Below, one piece after another: positions 35,264-42,945 of a DNA stretch of 64,000 nucleotides (the first letter of the stretch is position 1; every line of letters begins with the position of its first letter). Position numbers and translations under genes: made by a program. The stretch covers positions 124,001 to 188,000 of the forward strand of contig JBFWVF010000009.1 in assembly GCA_050246875.1 (NCBI GenBank). The letters are read 5' to 3'. This DNA is from SHWB01 sp050246875 (GTDB lineage Bacteria; Pseudomonadota; Alphaproteobacteria; UBA6615). Under the pieces are notes generated by a model. It was not told the DNA's origin, made no database searches, and saw nothing but the letters and a program-made list of their open reading frames with translations.

Positions 35264-36628
35264 CTACCGCAGAACCGTGTTTGGCAGGTAGCTGGCGATC
35301 TCCGGGATCAGGTAGATGGCTACGATCAGGATGAGGATCATGAACCAGTACGGCGTCGATCCGCCGAATATGGCCAGCAAGGAAACCGGATCGTCACGAG
35401 GCACGGCGGCCTTGACCGTATAGACGAGCAAGCCGAACGGCGGCGTCAGGATACCCGCCTCGATGGTCAGGATGCCGATCAGCGCGAAGGCGATGGGATC
35501 AATGCCGATAGTGAGAGCAATCGGCCAGAAGATCGGCACCGTCAGCAGCATGATCGACGCTGAGTCGATGATCATGCCGAGCACGAACCAGACGATCGTC
35601 ATCACCAGGATGATTTCCCAGTTGTCGAGGCCGGCGCCGGCGAAGAAATCCTGTATGGCAGAGACCACGCCGGTCATCGTCAGTGTGCGCGAGTAGAGTG
35701 CCGCTGCCAGCAGCAGCGCGAGGATCGGCGCCGCAGTGCGCCCCACCTGCAGGATGCCCTGATAGATCGAGGACAGCGGCACACCCTTAAGCAGTGCCAG
35801 CACGAGCGCCATCAGCGCGCCCATGCCCGCGGCCTCGGTAGGGGTGAACAGTCCGCCCCACATGCCGCCAAGCACCGTGCCGACAAGCACGATGAGGCCG
35901 ACCGCGCTCATAATGGTCGAGCCGCTGTCATAGCCGTCGTCGCCGTCCGCGACAGGGGCACGTGCCACGTCGGCACCGGCCGCACGGGCGTCGGCAGGGC
36001 CGGCACCCGCCAGTTCGGGGCGCAGCAACGCCATGCCGATGATGTAGATGGCGAACAGTGTGACCAGCAGGAAGCCCGGGATGACGCCGGCGAGGAAGAG
36101 ATCGCCGATCGACTGTTCGGTCAAAATGCCCCAGATGATCATCAGCACACTCGGCGGGATGAGCATGCCGAGCACACCCGAGCCCGCGATCGAACCGAGG
36201 GCGTAGCCCTTGTCGTAGTTGTGCCGCACCATCTCGGGGTAGGCGATGCGCGTGAAGGCCGCCGCGGAAGCGATGCTGACGCCGGTGACGAATGCGAAGA
36301 TGGCATTACCCAGCAGCGTCGCCAGAGCGAGGCGCCCGGGAACGCGGCTGAAGGAGCGCTGCAGGGCGCGGTAGAGATCGCTCGTCATGCCGGAGCGGCC
36401 GACGAACTCGCCCATCAGCATGAACAGTGGAATGACGGCGAAGACGTAATCGCGGATGGCATCGTAGTAGGTATTCTGGACCAGCGCCTCGACGACCTTG
36501 TAGTTGCCGGTCACCATGTAGACGCCGATGGCGCTGGTTATGCCCAGCACGACGGCGATGTGGATGCCGGAGAAAACGAAAACCAGCAGCATTCCCAGCA
36601 CGAAAAGTGCAATGTTTGCTTCGAACAT
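35264..36628 (-). CDS. TRAP transporter large permease (DctM family)
   Basis: The 454-residue inner-membrane protein has about 12-13 hydrophobic segments and the DctM landmarks VIPLFMLMGEFVGRSGM, GSGVLGMLIPPSVLMIIWGI, GLFTPTEAAGMGALMAL and ILTIEAGILTPPFGLLVYTVK. It forms the sodium-coupled transport channel. A hydrophilic loop rich in Ala, Asp and Gly at about 210-235 is longer than usual. It is preceded by the small permease on the same strand (46 bp gap). It is the only DctM gene in the window, facing six receptor genes. Confidence 0.95.
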   Translation of the reverse strand: MFEANIALFVLGMLLVFVFSGIHIAVVLGITSAIGVYMVTGNYKVVEALVQNTYYDAIRDYVFAVIPLFMLMGEFVGRSGMTSDLYRALQRSFSRVPGRLALATLLGNAIFAFVTGVSIASAAAFTRIAYPEMVRHNYDKGYALGSIAGSGVLGMLIPPSVLMIIWGILTEQSIGDLFLAGVIPGFLLVTLFAIYIIGMALLRPELAGAGPADARAAGADVARAPVADGDDGYDSGSTIMSAVGLIVLVGTVLGGMWGGLFTPTEAAGMGALMALVLALLKGVPLSSIYQGILQVGRTAAPILALLLAAALYSRTLTMTGVVSAIQDFFAGAGLDNWEIILVMTIVWFVLGMIIDSASIMLLTVPIFWPIALTIGIDPIAFALIGILTIEAGILTPPFGLLVYTVKAAVPRDDPVSLLAIFGGSTPYWFMILILIVAIYLIPEIASYLPNTVLR

Positions 36629-36674
36629 CCCGCCGTTTCCTTCGTCTTGTGCGGATGGATCGATACTGCCGCGG

Positions 36675-37199
36675 TCAGGCGATCTGCTCGGCGTCGTCCA
36701 CGTCGACGACTTCCTTGAGCGCGAGAATCACGTAATTGAACGCGAGCAACGCGCTGGTCACCAGGATCATCACCCTGGTTGGCCATGTTGGCACGCGCAA
36801 CGCACCCTCGCCTTCGAACTCGCCCGTATTGATCGCGTGGATCGCAGGATCGATCGTGCCAAGAAAGAGAATTATGAAGAAAACCGACCCGAGCAGGTAG
36901 CCGATGATATTGATGACACGCTCGGTTCCAGGAGATTTCGCGCCGATGACATTCAGCACGAAGTCGGCACGCAGCATGGAGCGGGAAAGAACGCAGTACG
37001 CGACCTGCATGAACGCAATCATGACGATCGAGTTCTTGATGACCTCGTGAGTGCCCTTGAAGGTGACGCCCGCCGTGCGGAGGACAACGTCGACAAGGAT
37101 GTACAGGGCCAGGACGAATGCCCACAGCGCCGCGACAACCATCAACGTTCGGCTGAACCGCGCGGTCCAGCGGTCCAGTACGATCACAAGCGATCTCAT
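36675..37199 (-). CDS. TRAP transporter small permease (DctQ family)
   Basis: The 174-residue protein has four transmembrane helices, as DctQ subunits do: FSRTLMVVAALWAFVLALYI, VIKNSIVMIAFMQVAYCVLS, IINIIGYLLGSVFFIILFLG and MILVTSALLAFNYVILALKE. DctQ packs against DctM to form the permease core. The start is the ATG at 37199 with GGGAG about 10 nt upstream; a GTG frame from 37220 would cover that site. The gene is divergent from receptor 2 and starts the QM operon. Confidence 0.92.
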   Translation of the reverse strand: MRSLVIVLDRWTARFSRTLMVVAALWAFVLALYILVDVVLRTAGVTFKGTHEVIKNSIVMIAFMQVAYCVLSRSMLRADFVLNVIGAKSPGTERVINIIGYLLGSVFFIILFLGTIDPAIHAINTGEFEGEGALRVPTWPTRVMILVTSALLAFNYVILALKEVVDVDDAEQIA

Positions 37200-37578
37200 C
37201 GCGTCCGCACTCCCTGCCACGGCGCGCCCGCGCCGGCCCCGCTTCGCCAGCGTGCCAGCTGCGGGACGATTCTGGTTACCGGGCGCTCCCTCGCACCCGC
37301 GGCACTATGGACAGCAGTATAGGCCGGGCGTCCATACCTGTCATCGCGCTCCCTGCATGCTGTGCAGAATCCGGATGCGCCGCCGCGGGCAACCGTTGGA
37401 CCAATCTTGTCACGTCCAAACAGCCATGGGAGAATCCATTCAAGGCTCGCCGCGAGAAGCGGGCCAGGGTCTCCCGCACCCGGGCGACAGGAATATGGGA
37501 ACCAACGGCCGGCGCACAGACAGGCCGGCCAGCGTCGCGCGGAGCATCCGTCGCGTCGCGCATCAGGAGGGAACCGAC
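37200..37578. promoter_or_regulatory. Divergent control region between the TRAP permease and receptor 2
   Basis: These 379 bp separate the leftward QM operon from the rightward receptor array and hold no supported gene. A TTGTCA (37407-37412) with 17 nt spacing to GAGAAT (37430-37435) is a weak promoter candidate for receptor 2. AGGAGGG lies 7 nt before its TTG start. Confidence 0.4.
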
Positions 37579-38637
37579 TTGATCAGGACCACAGGGATTC
37601 TGGCTTTGGCCGCCGTCGCGCTCGTCGGTGTCGGTGAGGCCCGCGCGGACAACTTCAATTTCCGCATGGCATCGGGCCACGCATCGCACACGGGCTATGT
37701 GGTGATGATGTCGAAGGAGTTTGCGCCACGCTTCCAGAAGAAGATCGAGGCTCTCGGCCACAAGGCGACCTTCAACGAGGCTTACGGCGGCTCGCTGGTG
37801 AAAGTCGCCGAGACACTCGAGGGCGTGCAGGACAAGATTGTCGATCTCGGCGGCTACTGCTTCTGCTTCGAGCCGTCGAACCTCTTCCTCAACAGCTATC
37901 CCCTGTGGATGCCGTTCGACATGCAGACGGCCGAGGGCGGCACGAAGCTGGCGCGGGCGGTCTACAACGAAGTGCCTGAACTGACTTCGGTATTCGGCCA
38001 GTACAAGCAGAAGCTGCTGGCGCTGTTCGGTTTCGACAATTATGGCCTGTATACGTCATTCGACTGGAACTCGTTCGACCAGATCAAGGGCCGCAAGATC
38101 GGCGGCGCCGGTCCGAACCTGCCGTGGGTCGGCATCGCGGGGGCGATTCCCGTCGGCACTACCCTGCCCGATGTCTACCAGTCGCTGAAGACCGGCGTTT
38201 ACGACGGCGTCATTCTCTTCCCGTCGGTGGGCGTGCCCAACAAGCTGTACGAGCCGGCCAAGCACTACACGATCGTTGGCTTCGGCTCGAAAGCCTTTCA
38301 CGGCCTGACCGTCAACGAGGACGTCTTCGCCAAATTGCCGGCGCCGGTGCAGAAGGCGATGGTGGAGGCCGCCCAGGAAACCGAGGCCGTGATGGGGCCA
38401 TGGGTCGATATCGAGGAGAAGAAGAACCTCGACATCATGAAGGCCAATGGCGCGATCATCAAAAACATCGATCCCGCCGCGCAGAAGGCATGGGCACAGG
38501 CGCTGGCCGACTGGCCGAACGAAAAGGCCAAGGAAGCCGATGCCAAGGGGCTGCCCGGCACGAAGACCCTGCGCCTTGCCGTCGACCATGCCGAGAAGCT
38601 CGGCCACAAGTGGCCGGTCCGCTACGTGATCAAGTAG
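37579..38637 (+). CDS. TRAP transporter substrate-binding protein 2 (DctP-like)
   Basis: The 352-residue receptor has a signal peptide (TGILALAAVALVGVGEARA) and mature start DNFNFRMASGHASHTGYV. It shows FNEAYGGSLVKVAETLEGVQDKIVDLGG, CFCFEPSNLFLNSYPLWMPFDM, KIGGAGPNLPWVGIAG and the tail LGHKWPVRYVIK. No ATG fits; a TTG with AGGAGGG 7 nt upstream is the start, and the signal peptide follows at once. It is closest to receptor 6 by eye. The receptor fold is a two-lobed Venus-flytrap. The ligand is unknown. Confidence 0.92.
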   Translation: MIRTTGILALAAVALVGVGEARADNFNFRMASGHASHTGYVVMMSKEFAPRFQKKIEALGHKATFNEAYGGSLVKVAETLEGVQDKIVDLGGYCFCFEPSNLFLNSYPLWMPFDMQTAEGGTKLARAVYNEVPELTSVFGQYKQKLLALFGFDNYGLYTSFDWNSFDQIKGRKIGGAGPNLPWVGIAGAIPVGTTLPDVYQSLKTGVYDGVILFPSVGVPNKLYEPAKHYTIVGFGSKAFHGLTVNEDVFAKLPAPVQKAMVEAAQETEAVMGPWVDIEEKKNLDIMKANGAIIKNIDPAAQKAWAQALADWPNEKAKEADAKGLPGTKTLRLAVDHAEKLGHKWPVRYVIK

Positions 38638-38661
38638 CGTTCCGGCGCACGCGCACGGTTT

Positions 38662-38690
38662 GCCGCCGGCCTCCCGGGGCCGGCGGTCTT
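38662..38690 (+). terminator. Terminator-like hairpin after TRAP receptor 2
   Basis: A 9 bp stem (CCGCCGGCC / GGCCGGCGG) with a 6 nt loop, followed by TCTT, lies 25 nt after the stop codon. The T-run is weak. Confidence 0.55.
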
Positions 38691-38848
38691 CCGCGCTTTG
38701 ATGTCGGCGCGCCAACCGTGCGGTGCTACAGTACCGCTCGCATATCCGGTGTTCGGCCGGGTGGGGCCGTCTCCGGTGCGCTCGAATGCGGCAGCCTGCG
38801 GCACGTGCGGTGCCGTGCGGCAAGACCGCCGAAGGGCAGGAGGGTGGT

Positions 38849-39907
38849 GTGAGATGGCTTGCGGGAGGGGTGGCGGCTGTCAGCCTGCTGCTCGGGCTGG
38901 CGGCGACACCTGCCGTCGCTGAGGATTTCAGGTTCAGGATGGCGGGTGGTCACCCGCCGACCGTTTTCTACACCATCATGATGTCGCGGTATTTCGTGCC
39001 GGCCCTCGAGAAGCGCATCGAGGCGCTGGGCCATCGGGTCAGTGTCGAGGCGTCGTGGGGCGGATCGCTGCTCAGCGCGTCGCAGACGCTCGAGGGGGTG
39101 CGCGACGGCGTGGCCGATATCGGCGGCCTCTGCGTCTGCCTCGAACCCGAGGCCCTGCTGCTGAACAACTACCCTCTGTGGATGCCCTTCGACATGCCGG
39201 AGGCCGTGGCGGCCGGCAAGCTGGGCCGTGCCGTCCACGACGCGAATCCGGCCCTCAGGGAGGCGTATCTCCGCAACGGGCAGGTCCTGCTGTCGCTGTA
39301 TCCGACCCAGAACTTCGCGCTGTGGACCAGCTTTGCGTGGGAGTCGCTCGAGGATCTGCGCGGCCGCAAGATCGCCGGCGCCGGACCGGCGGCGCTGTGG
39401 GTCCGCAAGGTTGGTGCCGAGCCCGTCGCGGCGGCGTTGCCCAATTTTCGCGATGCGCTGGCGAACGGTACGTGGGACGGGATGGTGATGTTTCCCTTCG
39501 ACGGCATCGGGTTGCGTCTGCACGAGGCGACGCGACGCTTCACCGTGGTCGATTTCGGCGCCAAGCCGATCCTCGCCGTGACGATCAACCGGGCGGTCTT
39601 CGAGGGCCTGCCCGAGCCGGTCCGCATGGCGATGGTCGAGGCGGGCAGGGAAGTCGAGGTGCTGTCGGGCGCCTGGCAGGACGCGGCACTGGTCGAGAAC
39701 ATGAAGCTGCTGTCGGGTTCGCTGGACGTGGCGCACATCCGTCCCGACGTGAAGCAGGCGTGGGCCGCGGCGCTCGCCGACTATCCGGCGGAAAAGGCAC
39801 GGGAAGCAGAGGCACTCGGGGTTCCGGCGCGCGACGTGATGCGCTTCGCGGTCGAGGAGGCCGAGAGGCTCGGCCACAGGTGGCCCATCCGGTACCGGTT
39901 CGAGTAG
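38849..39907 (+). CDS. TRAP transporter substrate-binding protein 3 (DctP-like, divergent)
   Basis: The 352-residue receptor has a signal peptide (GGVAAVSLLLGLAATPAVA) and begins EDFRFRMAGGHPPTVFYTI. It is the most changed copy. EASWGGSLLSASQ replaces FNEAYGGSLVKV, CVCLEPEALLLNNYPLWMPFDM keeps the CxCxEP core, KIAGAGPAALWVRKVG replaces the GPNLPW stretch, and the tail is LGHRWPIRYRFE. The start is a GTG with GGAGGG just upstream; no ATG fits. The altered pocket suggests another ligand or a receptor drifting in function. Confidence 0.9.
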   Translation: MRWLAGGVAAVSLLLGLAATPAVAEDFRFRMAGGHPPTVFYTIMMSRYFVPALEKRIEALGHRVSVEASWGGSLLSASQTLEGVRDGVADIGGLCVCLEPEALLLNNYPLWMPFDMPEAVAAGKLGRAVHDANPALREAYLRNGQVLLSLYPTQNFALWTSFAWESLEDLRGRKIAGAGPAALWVRKVGAEPVAAALPNFRDALANGTWDGMVMFPFDGIGLRLHEATRRFTVVDFGAKPILAVTINRAVFEGLPEPVRMAMVEAGREVEVLSGAWQDAALVENMKLLSGSLDVAHIRPDVKQAWAAALADYPAEKAREAEALGVPARDVMRFAVEEAERLGHRWPIRYRFE

Positions 39908-39983
39908 TCGCGCCGAGGTTCGAGCCCGGGCGCGGGGAACCGTGAGGCATCCGGGCGGATACCCGGGCCGAAAGTGATCAGAG

Positions 39984-40004
39984 TTTTTGCAGCGTGTGCA
40001 AAAA
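39984..40004. promoter_or_regulatory. Inverted repeat upstream of TRAP receptor 4
   Basis: TTTTTGCA and TGCAAAAA form a perfect 8 bp inverted repeat around a 5 nt centre (GCGTG), about 185 nt before the receptor 4 start. The size and symmetry suit a dimeric regulator such as IclR, LacI or GntR. Confidence 0.4.
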
Positions 40005-40187
40005 GTGGCGGCTGGCTGCTTGTTGGTCGGGCGCCGACACCCCAAAGTCGGGTATCTGTCAGCCGCGTCGGGATCGCGCTGGCGTCGTTTGTCGCGCGTC
40101 GCCCGAGGCTACGTCGGCACGCTTCGCCAGGGAGCCGGCGCAGACAGCCAATATCGAGGCGATCTAAGGACAGGAGAGGAACACCAG

Positions 40188-41252
40188 ATGAGGATAGCAG
40201 GCATCGCCATGACGGCGGCCGTCGCCCTCGGTCTCGCTGCCGGGGCAGGGACGGCGCAGGCGGACACGTTCAACTTCCGCGTTGCCGCGGGACATCCGCC
40301 GGGGATCATCTACGTTGCGCTGATGCAGAAGAACTTCGTCCCGGGCCTGAAGAAGAAGCTCGAGGCGATGGGCCACACCGCCAACTTCAACGAAGCCTAT
40401 GGCGGATCGCTGGTGAAGGTTGCCGAGACGCTCGAAGGCGTGAAGGACGGCATCGTCGACATCGGCGCCTACTGCGTCTGCTTCGAGCCGTCGAATCTGC
40501 CGCTGGCCAACTGGTCGCTGTGGCTGCCGTTCGACCCGCCGACGGGCACGATGGCGATGAAGCTCGGCCGCGCCGTGCATAACAGCGAGCCGTACATGTC
40601 GGCGGTCTACGAGACCTTCAACCAGAAGCTCCTCGGCCTCTCGGGCACCGACAACTACGGTCTGTGGACGACCTTCGACTGGAAATCGGTCGCGGATCTG
40701 AAGGGCCAGAAGATGGGTGCCGCCGGCCCCAACCTGCCCTGGGTCGAGAAGGTCGGCATGGTGCCGGTTCAGCTCACCGCGCCGGAAGCCTACCAGGCCA
40801 TGCTTACGGGCGTGTCGAAGGGCATGATCCTGTTCCCGTTCGACGGCGTCGGCATGAAGTACTACGAGCCGGCCAAGTACTACACGATCACCAACTTCGG
40901 CGCGAAGTCGACCCTGTCGCTGACGGTCAACATCGATGCCTTCAAGAAGCTGCCGGCCCCCGTGCAGCAGGCGATCATGGAAGCCGGCAAGGAGTGGGAA
41001 GCCGCGTCCGGTCCGTTCATCGACGAGACGGGCAAGACCTCGCTCGCTCTCGTGACCCAGAACGGTGCCAATGTCCGCACGATTTCGCCTGAGGCGGCTC
41101 AGGCCTGGGCGGAAGCGCTGCGCGACTGGCCGAACGAGAAGGCCAAGGAAGCCGATGCCAAGGGCGTGCCGGGCTCGAAGGTGATGAAGTTCGCCATCGA
41201 CGAGGCCGAGCGGCTCGGTCACAAGTGGCCGGTCAAGTACCCGATCAAGTAG
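40188..41252 (+). CDS. TRAP transporter substrate-binding protein 4 (DctP-like)
   Basis: The 354-residue receptor has a signal peptide (MTAAVALGLAAGAGTAQA) and mature start DTFNFRVAAGHPPGIIYVALM. It carries YGGSLVKVAETLEGVKDGIVDIGA, CVCFEPSNLPLANWSLWLPFDPP, KMGAAGPNLPWVEKVG and the tail LGHKWPVKYPIK. It pairs with receptor 5 in the ANWSLW and PWVEKVG segments. An ATG preceded by GGAGAGG is the start. A 281 bp leader with an inverted repeat and a strong terminator downstream suggest separate transcription. Confidence 0.93.
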   Translation: MRIAGIAMTAAVALGLAAGAGTAQADTFNFRVAAGHPPGIIYVALMQKNFVPGLKKKLEAMGHTANFNEAYGGSLVKVAETLEGVKDGIVDIGAYCVCFEPSNLPLANWSLWLPFDPPTGTMAMKLGRAVHNSEPYMSAVYETFNQKLLGLSGTDNYGLWTTFDWKSVADLKGQKMGAAGPNLPWVEKVGMVPVQLTAPEAYQAMLTGVSKGMILFPFDGVGMKYYEPAKYYTITNFGAKSTLSLTVNIDAFKKLPAPVQQAIMEAGKEWEAASGPFIDETGKTSLALVTQNGANVRTISPEAAQAWAEALRDWPNEKAKEADAKGVPGSKVMKFAIDEAERLGHKWPVKYPIK

Positions 41253-41312
41253 TCGGCCTGACATTCTCTACAGTCATGGCGTCCGGCGCTGCCGGACGCC
41301 AGTTTCGAAAAG

Positions 41313-41347
41313 GGCCGCCCGGACATGTCCGGGCGGCCTTCTTCTTT
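41313..41347 (+). terminator. Strong terminator after TRAP receptor 4
   Basis: A perfect 26 nt palindrome (41313-41338, arms GGCCGCCCGGACA and complement) is followed by TTCTTCTTT, 60 nt after the stop codon. Confidence 0.8.
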
Positions 41348-41360
41348 GGTGCGATGACAT

Positions 41361-41395
41361 GTTGGGCAATGAGCGACGCGTGTTGCCCAACTTTT
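41361..41395. promoter_or_regulatory. Second hairpin or operator before TRAP receptor 5
   Basis: GTTGGGCAA (41361-41369) and TTGCCCAAC (41383-41391) are a perfect 9 bp inverted repeat with a 13 nt centre, followed by TTTT. It could be a weaker second terminator or a regulator-binding site. Confidence 0.4.
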
Positions 41396-41628
41396 CATGA
41401 AACTCGTGCGAATTCAGGCGAATAGTGGGCATCCAGAGTCCGGATATTTCCTGCGCCTGACGCAAATATCATGCTCAATGTCTTGTCCTGACCTTGGCGC
41501 GGCGCAAGCATCGTCCTGCGATGGCCGTGGCTTCGACCGCGGTGTGTCGCCAAGCTCGCCATGGGGCGACGCCGCCGTGGCGGTTCCACCGCAGCTCAAT
41601 GCGGAGGTCGGAAACAGGAGAGAGAAAC
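41396..41628. other. Leader region of TRAP receptor 5
   Basis: Together with the two hairpins to its left, this stretch fills a 376 bp gap between receptors 4 and 5. No gene or clear promoter pair was recognised; composition is somewhat more AT-rich near 41400-41490. Confidence 0.35.
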
Positions 41629-42693
41629 GTGAGCAGGAAAACGGCACTCGCCGGGGCGGCCGCGCTTGCCCTGGCTCTCGCCGGCGGTCTGCCGGCGCAG
41701 GCGGAAACGTACAGCTTCCGCGTCGCGTCCGGACATCCGCCGACAATCATCTACGTCGCGCTGATGCAGAAGGAATTCGTCCCCCGCCTGAAGAAACGGC
41801 TGGAGGCGATGGGGCACACGGCCACCTTCAACGAGGCCTATGGCGGCTCGCTGGTGAAGGTCGCCGAGACCTTCGAGGGCGTGCAGGACGGCATCGTCGA
41901 GGTGGGCGGTTTCTGCGTCTGTTTCGAACCGGCGAACCTCTATCTTGCCAACTGGTCGCTCTGGATGCCGTTCGGACCGCCGACGGCGACGGTCGCGATG
42001 AAGCTTGGCCGGGCCGTACACGATCATGCCCCGGAACTCACGGCCGCCTACGAGAAGTACAATCAAAAGCTGCTGGCGCTCTCGGGCACGGACAACTACG
42101 GCCTGTGGTCGAAGTTCGCCTGGAAGGATGTCTCCGAACTGAAGGGTCGGAAGATCGCGGGGGCGGGCCCCAACCTGCCGTGGGTCGAAAAGGTCGGCGC
42201 GGTTCCGGTGTCCACCTCGGCGCCGGAGGTCTACTCGTCGCTGTCCACGGGGGTCTATGACGCCGTCGTCTGGCTGCCGTTCGACGGCATGGGAGCGAAG
42301 GTCTACGAACCGGCACCGTACTACACGGTCACCGGCTTCGGGGCGATGTCCACCCTCGCCATCACGATCAACCTCGGCGTCTGGAACAAGTTGCCGGCGC
42401 CGGTGCAGAAGGCTTTCGCCGAGGTCGGCCGGGAGGTCGAGGATCTCAGCGGACCGTGGATCGATGCCGCCGGCGAGGAAGTACGCGCCACGCTCGTGCG
42501 GAACGGTGCCAAGATCTCCAGCATCACGCCCGAGGCGCAGAAGGCCTGGGCGGAGGCACTGAAGGACCTGCCGAACGAGAAGGCCAAGGATGCCGACACG
42601 CGCGGCTGGCCGGGCACGAAGGCCCTGGGCTTCGCCGTCGGCGAGGCCGAGCGCCTCGGCCACAAATGGCCTGTGCGCTACGTGATCAAGTAG
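41629..42693 (+). CDS. TRAP transporter substrate-binding protein 5 (DctP-like)
   Basis: The 354-residue receptor has a signal peptide (AGAAALALALAGGLPAQA) and begins ETYSFRVASGHPPTIIYVALM. It shows FNEAYGGSLVKVAETFEGVQDGIVEVGG, CVCFEPANLYLANWSLWMPFGPP, KIAGAGPNLPWVEKVG and the tail LGHKWPVRYVIK. It is the close sibling of receptor 4. The start is a GTG with GGAGAGAG upstream; the frame extends further left but without signal-peptide features. A long GC hairpin without T-run (about 42709-42750) follows. Confidence 0.92.
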   Translation: MSRKTALAGAAALALALAGGLPAQAETYSFRVASGHPPTIIYVALMQKEFVPRLKKRLEAMGHTATFNEAYGGSLVKVAETFEGVQDGIVEVGGFCVCFEPANLYLANWSLWMPFGPPTATVAMKLGRAVHDHAPELTAAYEKYNQKLLALSGTDNYGLWSKFAWKDVSELKGRKIAGAGPNLPWVEKVGAVPVSTSAPEVYSSLSTGVYDAVVWLPFDGMGAKVYEPAPYYTVTGFGAMSTLAITINLGVWNKLPAPVQKAFAEVGREVEDLSGPWIDAAGEEVRATLVRNGAKISSITPEAQKAWAEALKDLPNEKAKDADTRGWPGTKALGFAVGEAERLGHKWPVRYVIK

Positions 42694-42945
42694 TCACGGA
42701 GCGGGGGCGGGCGGCGGTCGGCCCATTGGCGCCGGCCGCCGCCAGCCTGTTCATGCCATGCAACGTGGGTTCCGCTGGCCGGAAATCGCGCTGTTGGGGC
42801 ACGCCCACCGTGGGCGCAATCCTCTAGGATGGGGTCAAGTGAGCACTTCGCGGCCGCGCATCCCGTGCGGCCGCAGGGGTGGTCACAAATGTGCTGGTCG
42901 ACGAACCCCGCGCGGGTCGCCTGGCCGGCCGGCAGGGAGAGTTTA

